Shown here piece by piece: positions 53,178 to 61,812 of a stretch of 64,000 nucleotides of DNA (its first letter is position 1; each line of letters starts with the position of its first letter). The stretch lies in the NCBI GenBank assembly GCA_012513225.1, contig JAAZCQ010000024.1, forward strand, positions 1-64,000. Reading direction: 5' to 3'. Under the pieces are notes generated by a model. The model was not told the DNA's origin, made no database searches, and saw only the letters and a program-made list of their open reading frames with translations. Made by a program: the position numbers and the translations under genes. The stretch is from Erysipelotrichaceae bacterium. GTDB lineage: Bacteria; Bacillota_I; Bacilli_A; Erysipelotrichales; Erysipelotrichaceae.

Positions 53178-55073
53178 ATGGCTAAAAAACAATTTAAAAC
53201 AGAATCAAAAAGATTATTAGACTTGATGATTAATTCAATCTATACAAATAGAGAAATCTTTTTAAGAGAATTGGTTTCTAATGCATCTGATGCACTAGAT
53301 AAAAGATACTATTTATCCTTAACTAGCGAAGATAAAAAAGTAAAAAAGAAAGATCTAAAAATAACAATTGAAACAAACAAAGATTTAAGAACTCTTACTA
53401 TAAAAGATTCAGGTATAGGAATGAGTAAGGATGAATTAGAAAAAAATCTTGGAACTATCGCAAGAAGTGGATCACTTGAATTTAAAAAGGAATTAGATAA
53501 AGCTAGTAAAAACATTGATATCATAGGTCAATTTGGAGTTGGATTTTACTCTGCATTTATGGTTTCTAAAAGAGTTGAGGTTATCTCAAAAAGTATAAAT
53601 GAAAGCCAAGGTAATATTTGGGCAAGTAGTGGAGAAGATGGATACACTATTTCTGATTTTGATGTTGAAGATTATGGAACAACAATTACACTTTATTTAA
53701 AAGATGATACTACTGATGAAAATTATTCTGAATACTTAGACTCTTACAAAATAGAATCGTTAATAAAAAAATACTCTGATTATGTCAGATATCCTATTCA
53801 AATGATGGTTACTACATCTAAATTAAAAGAAGGCAGTGAAGATGAGTATGAAGATGTAGAAGAATTAAAAACATTAAATTCTATGATTCCGTTATGGAAG
53901 AAAAATAAAAAGAAAATAACTCAAGAAGAATATAATGAATTTTATAAGAGCACATTTAATGACTGGGAAAACCCACTAAAAGAAATACACTATAGTGTTG
54001 AAGGTAATCTATCATATACTGCTTTATTATATATTCCATCTAATGCACCATATAATTTCTATAATTCAGATTTTGAAGCAGGTTTAAGGCTTTATAGTAG
54101 TGGAGTATTTATCATGGATAAAGCTAATGACTTAATACCTGATTATTTCAAATTTATTAAAGGAATTATAGATAGTGATGACTTAAGTCTAAATATATCT
54201 AGAGAAATTCTTCAACAAGATAGACAAGTAAAATTACTAGCAACTTCTATTGAGAAAAAAATTAAATCCTATTTAGAAGACATAATTAAAAATGATAGAG
54301 AATCATATGAAACATTATTTGATAACTTTGGTTTAAATTTAAAATATGGTATTTATCAAGATTTTGGAGCTCATGTTGATATCTTAAAAGATTTATTACT
54401 ATTTAAATCAAGTAAAGAAGATAAATATGTTACATTAAAAGAATATTTAGAAAGAAAACCAGAAGATCAAAAATATATATACTATGTTACTGGTAATACA
54501 ATTGAAGATATTAAAAAATCCCCACAAATGGAAAAATTATTAGATAAAGAAATTGAAGTTTTATATTTTATAGATGATGTAGATGAATTTGCAATAAATA
54601 TAATGCGTACATATGATGATATAGAATTTAAGTCAGTAAATAAAGGTGATTTTGATTTAGAAAGTGAAGAAGAAAAGAAAGAAAAAGAAGAAAAAACTAA
54701 AGAAAATCAATCATTATTAAATTCTATGAAAGAAGCACTTTCAGATAAAGTTCAAGATGTTAGAGTATCTTCAAGACTTGTAGTAAACCCAGTTTGCTTA
54801 GTATCTGATGAAGGGCTATCTATTGAAATGGAAAAAGTATTATCTCAATCAGTAAATAGTGCTGGTATGAAAGCAAATAAAATTTTAGAAATTAATCCAA
54901 ACCATAAAATATTTGAAACATTACAAAATATACAAAATTCCAATCCAGAATTAATTAAAGAATACGCAGATGTATTATATGATCAAGCTTTATTAATTGA
55001 AGGATTACAAATTGAAAATCCAGTAGATTATGGAAATAAAGTTATTGATTTAATGATAAAAGCTAATCAATAA
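53178..55073 (+). CDS. htpG: Chaperone protein HtpG (Hsp90)
   Basis: A 631-residue Hsp90 chaperone. The ATP-binding domain has ELVSNASDALDK near 36, DSGIGMSKDEL near 95 and GQFGVGFYSAF near 124. The middle-domain catalytic Arg region is LNISREILQQD near 340. The C-terminal dimer domain ends without a eukaryotic MEEVD tail. AAGGAGG precedes ATG 53178. Repression by HrcA through CIRCE and induction by heat or unfolded protein is the expected control. Confidence 0.97.
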   Translation: MAKKQFKTESKRLLDLMINSIYTNREIFLRELVSNASDALDKRYYLSLTSEDKKVKKKDLKITIETNKDLRTLTIKDSGIGMSKDELEKNLGTIARSGSLEFKKELDKASKNIDIIGQFGVGFYSAFMVSKRVEVISKSINESQGNIWASSGEDGYTISDFDVEDYGTTITLYLKDDTTDENYSEYLDSYKIESLIKKYSDYVRYPIQMMVTTSKLKEGSEDEYEDVEELKTLNSMIPLWKKNKKKITQEEYNEFYKSTFNDWENPLKEIHYSVEGNLSYTALLYIPSNAPYNFYNSDFEAGLRLYSSGVFIMDKANDLIPDYFKFIKGIIDSDDLSLNISREILQQDRQVKLLATSIEKKIKSYLEDIIKNDRESYETLFDNFGLNLKYGIYQDFGAHVDILKDLLLFKSSKEDKYVTLKEYLERKPEDQKYIYYVTGNTIEDIKKSPQMEKLLDKEIEVLYFIDDVDEFAINIMRTYDDIEFKSVNKGDFDLESEEEKKEKEEKTKENQSLLNSMKEALSDKVQDVRVSSRLVVNPVCLVSDEGLSIEMEKVLSQSVNSAGMKANKILEINPNHKIFETLQNIQNSNPELIKEYADVLYDQALLIEGLQIENPVDYGNKVIDLMIKANQ

Positions 55074-55092
55074 TTAAATAACATATACCAAG

Positions 55093-55130
55093 AAAAAGTA
55101 GCAACTTCAAAAGAAGATACTACTTTTTTT
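55093..55130. terminator. Bidirectional terminator between htpG and the CDF transporter gene
   Basis: AAAAAGTAG (55093-55101) pairs with CTACTTTTT (55120-55128), and the interior CTTC/GAAG pair extends the fold. T runs flank both strands. Confidence 0.8.
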
Positions 55131-55131
55131 A

Positions 55132-56298
55132 TTATATATATTCATGTTCAATTGTTGGAACTATATAGATTTTATTAGGTTCATCCTTAAATCCTTCACT
55201 TATTATATCTTTAATTTCTTCATCCTTATATTCAAAATTGTAAGGTACCACTAAATCAAATATTAATTTTATATGTGTCTCCCCTAATACCATCCTAAAA
55301 TCATGAATATGGTTATTTGGATGTATAGATTTAACTATATTTAGCATCTTATTATAATAGTATTTTGTTTTTTCATCATCAAAATTTATAGGATCCATAT
55401 GTAAAGTCATCATAATTCCAGTTTCTTCTAAAAGTTTTTTCTCTATTAAATCAACAATGTCATGTACTGTAACAAAATCTGAATTACTATCAACTTCAAC
55501 ATGAACAGATCCAAAATGAGTCCCAGGTCCATAATTATGAACCATTAAATCATGGTAACCAATAATTATTTCATTTTCCATAATTATTTCTTTTATCTTA
55601 TCTACTATTTCCTTATCTAAAGTCATCCCTAATAATTCATCAATTGTATCTTTTATAATTTCATATCCACTTTTTAATACAAATAATGACACTATAATAC
55701 CCATAATTCCATCAAGTGGTAATGATGTAAAAGAAGAAAAAACCAAGGATATTAAAGTAGCACTTGTTGCAATTACATCATTTAAACTATCTTTAGATAT
55801 TGCAAGCATTGCACTATTATTTAATTTTTTTCCTAAAGTATTATTAAATATACTCATCCATATTTTAACAAGTATAGATATTAATACTACCACTACACTT
55901 ATTAAACTAAATGTAATACCGCTTGGATTAATTAATTCTAATACAGAATTTTTAATTAACTCAAATCCAACAAATAATATAATCAAAGATAAAATAAAGC
56001 TTAAAATATACTCCATTCTTCCATGACCAAATGGGTGTTCCTCATCTGCAGGTTTTGAGGCCATCTTAAATCCAAAAAAAGTAATTAATGATGTTGCACA
56101 ATCCGACAAATTGTTAAAGCCATCAGAAGTAATAGATATAGAATTAGATAAAGTACCAATTAATATTTTAAATAAGAATAAAATGATATTTAAAACAATA
56201 CCCACTAAACTACTTAAAGTTCCATAGCTTTCTCTTACTTTTAAATTATTTATATCTTCATTATTTTTGATAAAAGTGTCTATTAGAAATTGAGTCAT
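55132..56298 (-). CDS. Cation diffusion facilitator, predicted Mn2+ exporter (MntE/MneP type)
   Basis: A 388-residue CDF antiporter with about six membrane segments and a cytosolic C-terminal metal-sensing domain (about 215-388). The membrane metal site reads Asn62-x3-Asp66 in helix 2 and Asp170-x3-Asp174 in helix 5. The distance from Asp66 to His88 of HPFGHG equals that in YiiP, which fixes the alignment. An Asn-Asp/Asp-Asp site is known from pneumococcal MntE, whereas zinc exporters have His in these places; Mn2+ export is therefore predicted. AGAGGT precedes ATG 56298. Confidence 0.86.
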   Translation of the reverse strand: MTQFLIDTFIKNNEDINNLKVRESYGTLSSLVGIVLNIILFLFKILIGTLSNSISITSDGFNNLSDCATSLITFFGFKMASKPADEEHPFGHGRMEYILSFILSLIILFVGFELIKNSVLELINPSGITFSLISVVVVLISILVKIWMSIFNNTLGKKLNNSAMLAISKDSLNDVIATSATLISLVFSSFTSLPLDGIMGIIVSLFVLKSGYEIIKDTIDELLGMTLDKEIVDKIKEIIMENEIIIGYHDLMVHNYGPGTHFGSVHVEVDSNSDFVTVHDIVDLIEKKLLEETGIMMTLHMDPINFDDEKTKYYYNKMLNIVKSIHPNNHIHDFRMVLGETHIKLIFDLVVPYNFEYKDEEIKDIISEGFKDEPNKIYIVPTIEHEYI

Positions 56299-56557
56299 AC
56301 TTTACCTCTTTAATTAAACCAAAATAAGATTGGTAATTAAAATCTATTATCACAAAATAAATCAAAAAAGGCAAAAATAATGATGAAAATATAGCACATA
56401 TCACTAATCTATCACTACTAATAAAACTACTAGGAATACTAATAGTTAATAATAACACTACTAAATATAATGAAAACATTTTTATACTTATTTCTTTTAA
56501 TAAATCATTGTTTTTTATAGTATATATTATTTGGTGAGACACTATTATATTTATCAC
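56261..56557 (-). CDS. Possible small membrane protein overlapping the CDF gene
   Basis: A 98-residue open frame with two strong hydrophobic segments (about 27-45 and 51-72). It overlaps the CDF start by 38 bases, so its 3' part would carry the CDF ribosome site. The first codon is GTG without a good ribosome site; ATG 56479 is an alternative start giving a 72-residue product. Together with the next small gene it could form a pair. Hydrophobicity supports it, but the start does not. Confidence 0.45.
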   Translation of the reverse strand: MINIIVSHQIIYTIKNNDLLKEISIKMFSLYLVVLLLTISIPSSFISSDRLVICAIFSSLFLPFLIYFVIIDFNYQSYFGLIKEVKYDSISNRHFYQK

Positions 56558-56603
56558 ACTAACAATAGTGATACCATTATAAAAAGATTCAATGTTTAAA
56601 ATC

Positions 56604-56819
56604 TTAAATATTAATAAATATTAATAAACTAAAAACAATTAGAATTCCTTTCATGATATTCATTCTAACAATATATAATAATTCTATATTTATTGTTAAA
56701 CTAAATATTAATGCTGTTGTAGATAGAAACAAAGCTGGATTTACAAAATCATCAAATATATATGCATAAGAACCAATCATTAATCCAAAAAGGAATTGTA
56801 TTATTTGTTTACTTGTCAT
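56604..56819 (-). CDS. Small membrane protein
   Basis: A 71-residue protein with two hydrophobic segments (about 6-22 and 28-68, the latter possibly two helices). Not recognised. GGAGG stands 8 bases before ATG 56819, which supports expression. It lies upstream of the possible 98-residue protein and the CDF exporter on the same strand and is divergent from the WYL regulator gene. Confidence 0.62.
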   Translation of the reverse strand: MTSKQIIQFLFGLMIGSYAYIFDDFVNPALFLSTTALIFSLTINIELLYIVRMNIMKGILIVFSLLIFINI

Positions 56820-56889
56820 TTCAATATCCTCCCTAAGTAAATAAAATATACATTACTTTTAGTTTTTGATTGTCCCTTATTTGGGTAAA

Positions 56890-56898
56890 TGATAATAT
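56890..56898 (+). promoter_or_regulatory. Extended -10 promoter placed to give a leaderless mRNA (WYL regulator)
   Basis: TGATAATAT fits an extended -10 (TGn plus TAATAT) ending 6 bases before ATG 56905. No Shine-Dalgarno sequence is present. Confidence 0.55.
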
Positions 56899-56904
56899 TT
56901 ATAT

Positions 56905-57861
56905 ATGAATAAATCGAGATTATTAACATTAATTAACATCTTTACATTATATACAGATGAATATAATCATATTTCTATGCAAGAAATAATATCTTACTTA
57001 GAAAATGAAGATATTTATGTTTCTAGAAAAGCAATTTATAACGATATTAAAATATTAAGAGAAAATGGATATGAAATACAAATTATAAAAGGCAAACAAA
57101 TGAAATACTATTTATTAAATCACCCTTTAGAATTAGTTGATGCTAAGTTACTTTATGATTCTATTAATTCTATAGAATTTATTTCATCTAACAAAAGAAA
57201 AGAAATAATAGATAAATTATTTGAAAATATAAGTATATATCAAAAAGAATCTATATTAAAAACCTCTAAGACAAATTCTAAATCCTATTATAATAATGAA
57301 TTTTTATATATTTTAAATGATATACAAAATGCAATAAGTTCTAATAAATCAGTTACATTCAAATACTTTGATATCACTTTAAATAAAAAGAAGGTATATA
57401 GAAAGCAACAAAAAAAATATACATTAGTCCCTTATGCCTTAGTTTTAATAAATCAAAGATATTATTGTATTTTTTATTCAGATAAATATGATTCTTTTTC
57501 AAATTATAGAATAGATAAAATTGATAACCTAATAATTAATGAACAAACATATGAAAAAAAACCTTTTAATCTAGATGAATATTTATCAAAATCCTTTAAT
57601 ATGTTTGCTGGAAAAAAAGAAAACATAACAATTGAATTTCATAATGAATTGTTAAATATTGTATTAGATGAATTTGGTTTAGATATCCTAATTACTAACC
57701 AAAACGAAAATACATTTACTATAAATATTACAACTACTATCTCAAATAATTTTCTTTCTTGGTTAGCACAATTTGGTGAAAAAGCAAAAATAATTAATCC
57801 TTCTGAAATAATTGAGCGTTATAAAAAACATTTAAATCAAATTCTCCAACTATATGATTAA
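56905..57861 (+). CDS. HTH/WYL-domain transcriptional regulator
   Basis: A 318-residue regulator. The N-terminal winged helix spans about 1-70 (ISMQEIISYLENEDIYVSRK, AIYNDIKILRENGYEI). The WYL region is at about 140-220 (SVTFKYFDIT, KYTLVPYALVLINQRYYCIFY, FSNYRIDKIDNL), where the canonical W-Y-L triplet is replaced by Q-R-Y. The C-terminal extension domain follows. WYL proteins bind nucleic acid or nucleotide ligands. The start fits the family, yet there is no ribosome site. Confidence 0.88.
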   Translation: MNKSRLLTLINIFTLYTDEYNHISMQEIISYLENEDIYVSRKAIYNDIKILRENGYEIQIIKGKQMKYYLLNHPLELVDAKLLYDSINSIEFISSNKRKEIIDKLFENISIYQKESILKTSKTNSKSYYNNEFLYILNDIQNAISSNKSVTFKYFDITLNKKKVYRKQQKKYTLVPYALVLINQRYYCIFYSDKYDSFSNYRIDKIDNLIINEQTYEKKPFNLDEYLSKSFNMFAGKKENITIEFHNELLNIVLDEFGLDILITNQNENTFTINITTTISNNFLSWLAQFGEKAKIINPSEIIERYKKHLNQILQLYD

Positions 57862-58763
57862 TACTCTTCTTCCATTTTGCATATTGTTTTATATAGATAA
57901 TCATTAATTGGTGTATCTATTTCATATTGATTTCCTAAATCAACAACAGTCTTTGAAAAAAGATCTTTTTCTGTTTTTCTTTTTAATAACCCATCTTGTC
58001 TCATAGAAGGCATGCCATCAGGATTTAAAGTAGAAAGTATATCCAAATACATATTCAAATCACTATCACCTATATCAATCCCTTTTGCATTAGCTACTAA
58101 AATAGCTTCTTTCATAGCCTTTATCATCATATCTCTATAATGACCTTCTTCAATAACAGTTTTATACGTACCTTCACTAATCATTACAACTTGATTTACA
58201 CCTACATTAAGCATAAATTTCCCCCACATTCTTTTTAATATATCTTTTTCAAGAATATAGGGCATATTAACTCTTTTAAAAAAGTTAATAAGATTTTCTA
58301 ATTTATCCTTCATTTTATTATCAACTATTCCTATATTTAATGTACCTATATTTTTATATGTAAGCTCATTTTCAAGTTTAACTGCATCCATTCCTTGTGC
58401 AACACAGTGAATTACCTTGTCATCGTATACTTTAATTATTAAATCTTCACTTATTACACCATTTAATACAGAAATTATTATTGTATCTTCATAGACAAAA
58501 TTTTTTATATTTTTTATTGCCTCTTCTAGTGCGGTATACTTAACCGCAACTATAATTAAATCTAAAGGCTTTATTTCTTTTTTATTTAAAACAGAAAAAT
58601 CACATTTTTTACCATTAGAAAAAACACCTTCATTATTATATTTTTTAATTCTATTTTCATCTAAAATAAAAAATACATTTTCTTTTCCAAGTGAATTTGT
58701 AAGTATATCCCCATATAATATCCCTAAAGCACCCATGCCAATTATTCCAACATTATTTATCAT
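57858..58763 (-). CDS. panE: 2-dehydropantoate 2-reductase (ketopantoate reductase)
   Basis: A 301-residue NADPH enzyme with nucleotide motif GIIGMGALGILYGD at 6-19 and the catalytic-type KRMWGKFMLNVGVNQV near 178 (Lys, Asn). The substrate part VANAKGIDIGD and MRQDGLLKRKTE near 255 follow. It would reduce ketopantoate to pantoate for CoA synthesis, although relatives can act on other 2-ketoacids. It overlaps the flavodoxin gene by 11 bases. Confidence 0.85.
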   Translation of the reverse strand: MINNVGIIGMGALGILYGDILTNSLGKENVFFILDENRIKKYNNEGVFSNGKKCDFSVLNKKEIKPLDLIIVAVKYTALEEAIKNIKNFVYEDTIIISVLNGVISEDLIIKVYDDKVIHCVAQGMDAVKLENELTYKNIGTLNIGIVDNKMKDKLENLINFFKRVNMPYILEKDILKRMWGKFMLNVGVNQVVMISEGTYKTVIEEGHYRDMMIKAMKEAILVANAKGIDIGDSDLNMYLDILSTLNPDGMPSMRQDGLLKRKTEKDLFSKTVVDLGNQYEIDTPINDYLYKTICKMEEEY

Positions 58764-59325
58764 TCAGTATTTCATCCTCAATTCTTTTTTCCACTTTTTT
58801 AACATATTCAACTAAATCTTTAATGTTTTTTTCATCTACAAAATTAGTTTTAGTATTATATATTTCTAAAAATTCTTTTTCAAAACTATGAAGTTTATTT
58901 TCAGGCTTTTTTGTTAGATTTTTATACATTAAATTAATCAATGTTTTATCTACTATACTAAGTTTTTTATAATTAATATCTCCTCTAAAATTATAAATTT
59001 TAATATTATCAAAAATTTTATTTTTAGATAATTTTTTATTTAAAGCTATAAAGTTTTCTTTGTCGTTAGGATCTTTAGTGCCAACACTAAAAACTATAAT
59101 TTCTTTCTCTTTTATCGCATCATAATTATCAATTATTAAATTTAACCCATTTATTTTATCCATATATATTCCACCGCCATATATTATAATTTGATATCTA
59201 GTCATAATATAATAGCTAGTTTTTTTCTTAGGTAAGATATCTGCATTTAATGCAGTTGCAATCATTTTTGCATATTTTTCGCTATTTCCATATTTTGAAT
59301 CATAGACTACAAGAATATTAACCAC
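58753..59325 (-). CDS. Flavodoxin-domain protein (protoporphyrinogen oxidase HemG-like family)
   Basis: A 190-residue flavodoxin-fold protein with FMN phosphate loop VVYDSKYGNSEKYAKMI near 5-21 and IIYGGGIYM near 48. It has the low-similarity look of the Flavodoxin_5 family. The start is GTG 59325, 8 bases from GGAGG; the frame upstream to 59373 adds residues of no family resemblance. Its partner is unknown. It is coupled to the ketopantoate reductase gene. Confidence 0.8.
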   Translation of the reverse strand: MVNILVVYDSKYGNSEKYAKMIATALNADILPKKKTSYYIMTRYQIIIYGGGIYMDKINGLNLIIDNYDAIKEKEIIVFSVGTKDPNDKENFIALNKKLSKNKIFDNIKIYNFRGDINYKKLSIVDKTLINLMYKNLTKKPENKLHSFEKEFLEIYNTKTNFVDEKNIKDLVEYVKKVEKRIEDEILNDK

Positions 59326-59411
59326 TTTAATTTCCTCCCATCTCATTCTAATATTAATATTGCTATATAACAAATAAAGAATCCATGTTTTATAAACACT
59401 TAAAAATACCG

Positions 59412-59425
59412 TTGTAAATACAACC
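59412..59425 (+). promoter_or_regulatory. Palindrome at the class II activator position upstream of hcp
   Basis: GTTGTA-AA-TACAAC is a perfect dyad. With the TATAAT at 59448-59453 the transcript would start near 59460, which puts the dyad centre at -41.5, the standard place for CRP/FNR-type activators. No proper -35 exists, as expected for an activated promoter. Confidence 0.6.
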
Positions 59426-59447
59426 GTTTTTATTTAAATTTATTATT

Positions 59448-59453
59448 ATAATA
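59448..59453 (+). promoter_or_regulatory. -10 element of hcp
   Basis: A perfect TATAAT, about 23 bases before ATG 59476. The AAAGG and GGTAGG ribosome-site region follows. Confidence 0.6.
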
Positions 59454-59475
59454 CTATTGAAAGGTAGGTATTAAA

Positions 59476-61038
59476 ATGAGTCAAAACATGTTTTGTTTTC
59501 AATGTGAACAAACAGCTAAAAGTATTGCTTGTCAAACAGTAGGTGTTTGTGGGAAACAACCTTCAACATCTACATTACAAGATGAATTAACTGGTGCTTT
59601 AATAGCATTATCAAATGCGGTGGTAGATAATAAACCACTTGAAAGCACAAATAAAATTATTCTTGCAGGATTATTTACAACCATTACTAATGTTAGTTTT
59701 AACGATGAAACTTTAAAAGAATTAATAGAAAAAGTAATTGAAGAAACTAAAAAGATATCAAAAGATAATTATGAGCCTTATGATATGAACTCCTTATGGA
59801 ATGATAATGAAGATGTTAGATCATTAAAATCATTAACATTATTCGGTTTAAGAGGAATGGCTGCATATGCATATCATGCAATGGTATTAATTTATCATGA
59901 TGATACTGTAAATAACTTCTTCTATGAAGCTTTATCTACAATTTCAAGAAGCGATGATACAGAAGTATTACTTCCACTAGTATTAAAAGTAGGCGAAGTA
60001 AATCTAAAATGTATGGAACTATTAGATAAAGCTAATACTGAAACTTTTGGAACTCCTACTCCTACTAAAGTACCTTTAACAATTGAAAAAGGACCATTTA
60101 TAGTAATTACTGGACATGATTTATATGACTTAAAACTATTACTTGAACAAACAAAAGATAAAGGAATAAATATTTATACTCATGGTGAAATGTTACCTGC
60201 ACATGGATATCCAAAATTAAAAGAATATCCACATCTCAAAGGAAACTTTGGAACTGCATGGCAAAATCAACAAAAAGAATTTAAGGATATTCCAGGTGCT
60301 GTATTATTTACAACTAACTGTATTATGCCTGTAAAAGATAACTATGCTGATAGAATCTTTACAACAGAGGTTGTATCTTATCCTAATATGGTTCATATTG
60401 GTGAAGACAAAGACTTCACACCAGTAATTGAAAAAGCACTTGAACTTGGTGGATACAAAGAAGATACACTTATTCCTGGAATTAATGGTGGTAGTGAAGT
60501 AACAACTGGATTTGGCCATGGAACTGTTATTTCAGTTGCTGATAAAGTAGTTGAAGCAGTAAAAGCTGGAGAAATTAAACATTTCTACTTAGTTGGAGGC
60601 TGTGATGGAGCTAAACCAGGAAGAAATTATTATACGGATGTTGTTAAACAATCACCAGAAGATAGTATTATACTTACTCTTGCATGTGGAAAATTTAGAT
60701 TTAATGACCTAGATCTAGGAACAGTAGCTGGATTACCTAGGTTAATGGATATGGGACAATGTAATGACTCATATAGTGCTATAAAAGTAGCATTAGCTTT
60801 GTCTGAAGCATTTGATTGTTCTGTAAATGAACTACCATTATCAATTATATTATCTTGGTATGAACAAAAAGCAGTATGTGTACTACTTTCATTATTATAT
60901 TTAGGAATTAAAAATATTTATTTAGGGCCAACACTTCCTGCATTTGTTTCACCAAATATTTTAGATTTCTTAGTTAAGAATTATAATATAACTCCTATTT
61001 CAACTGCTGAAGAAGATCTAAAGAAAACATTAGCTTAA
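59476..61038 (+). CDS. hcp: Hybrid cluster protein (hydroxylamine reductase)
   Basis: A 520-residue iron-sulfur enzyme linked to nitrosative stress (NO and hydroxylamine reduction). The proximal cluster cysteines are Cys7, Cys10, Cys19 and Cys25 (C-x2-C-x8-C-x5-C). Hybrid-cluster ligands are in ITGHDLYDLK, FTTNCIMP, HFYLVGGCDGAKPGR, ILTLACGKFRF and LSWYEQKAVCVL. Its usual reductase Hcr is not adjacent; the divergent flavodoxin could be a donor, which is inference. A likely class II activator site precedes it. Confidence 0.96.
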   Translation: MSQNMFCFQCEQTAKSIACQTVGVCGKQPSTSTLQDELTGALIALSNAVVDNKPLESTNKIILAGLFTTITNVSFNDETLKELIEKVIEETKKISKDNYEPYDMNSLWNDNEDVRSLKSLTLFGLRGMAAYAYHAMVLIYHDDTVNNFFYEALSTISRSDDTEVLLPLVLKVGEVNLKCMELLDKANTETFGTPTPTKVPLTIEKGPFIVITGHDLYDLKLLLEQTKDKGINIYTHGEMLPAHGYPKLKEYPHLKGNFGTAWQNQQKEFKDIPGAVLFTTNCIMPVKDNYADRIFTTEVVSYPNMVHIGEDKDFTPVIEKALELGGYKEDTLIPGINGGSEVTTGFGHGTVISVADKVVEAVKAGEIKHFYLVGGCDGAKPGRNYYTDVVKQSPEDSIILTLACGKFRFNDLDLGTVAGLPRLMDMGQCNDSYSAIKVALALSEAFDCSVNELPLSIILSWYEQKAVCVLLSLLYLGIKNIYLGPTLPAFVSPNILDFLVKNYNITPISTAEEDLKKTLA

Positions 61039-61043
61039 CAAAC

Positions 61044-61077
61044 AAAAAAGTATTTCTAGAAAATGAAATACTTTTTT
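61044..61077. terminator. Bidirectional terminator between hcp and the PTS IIB-like gene
   Basis: AAAAAAGTATTTC (61044-61056) and its exact complement (61065-61077) make a perfect 13-bp stem with an 8-base loop. Confidence 0.88.
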
Positions 61078-61657
61078 AATGTTTTTCTAATAGAGATAAA
61101 ACATTTTGATAATTATTTGAAGCATAATCTTTTGTAGGTATTTTGATTATTTTTGTGCTAATTTCTTCCTTTAAAGATTTCTCTTTATAATGAATTTGAG
61201 GAGTAAGTACTACTAAATCATAATCTTCACTTTTTTTATTTAAAGAGCCAATATCACAGGCATCCATTAATATGTTTACTTTTTTATTATTCAAATACTC
61301 CTGCATTTTTGAAGCAAATAATGATGAAGTAATCCCACTTGTACAACAAAACAACGCTTTTTTTACTTCTTTATTGTTTTCATATGCGAAATCTAATAAG
61401 TCTTCTACTATACTTACTGTATTTATAAAATTTGAAAATTCAAAGTGAAGATAATATAAAACTTTACCATTATCATTTTCAATAATATGCTCAATAATAT
61501 AATTATCATAAAATATTATAGAAACATTAAAATCATTTATTTTTTTAGTAATAGACCTAGAATAATTATCACTTTTTTCAATAATGTTTTCACCAAACAT
61601 TTCCTTGGTCCAAAGGTAGTTTATTGAGTAGTTCATCTTTTTAACTATTTTACTCAT
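61076..61657 (-). CDS. Orphan PTS IIB-like (lactose/cellobiose type) protein with unknown N-terminal half
   Basis: A 193-residue protein. The C-terminal half (about 95-190) resembles the PTS IIB fold of the lactose/cellobiose or galactitol class, with the phosphocysteine loop FCCTSGITSS near 102-112 and TPQIHYKEKSL further on. The N-terminal about 95 residues are not recognised. No PTS permease, IIA or regulator domain neighbours it, so it is more likely a regulatory or orphan phosphoprotein. TAGGAGG precedes ATG 61657, and a TATAAT lies at 61688-61683 on the minus strand. Confidence 0.65.
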   Translation of the reverse strand: MSKIVKKMNYSINYLWTKEMFGENIIEKSDNYSRSITKKINDFNVSIIFYDNYIIEHIIENDNGKVLYYLHFEFSNFINTVSIVEDLLDFAYENNKEVKKALFCCTSGITSSLFASKMQEYLNNKKVNILMDACDIGSLNKKSEDYDLVVLTPQIHYKEKSLKEEISTKIIKIPTKDYASNNYQNVLSLLEKH

Positions 61658-61812
61658 AATATTATCCTCCTAACCTACTTTCATTATAAAAATAGATTAA
61701 GCATAAATTAAGTAATCATAGACATTAAGTATGAATCTTTCATTTTTAAAAATATATTTGGATAATAATGAAATATTCTTATCAATAATTATATAATTTT
61801 CAATAAAAATTA

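Noticed and set aside
61700-61735. Direct repeats of TTAAGTA upstream of the PTS IIB-like gene
   Set aside because: Seven AT-rich bases repeated twice are expected by chance here; no clear spacing relative to the -10.
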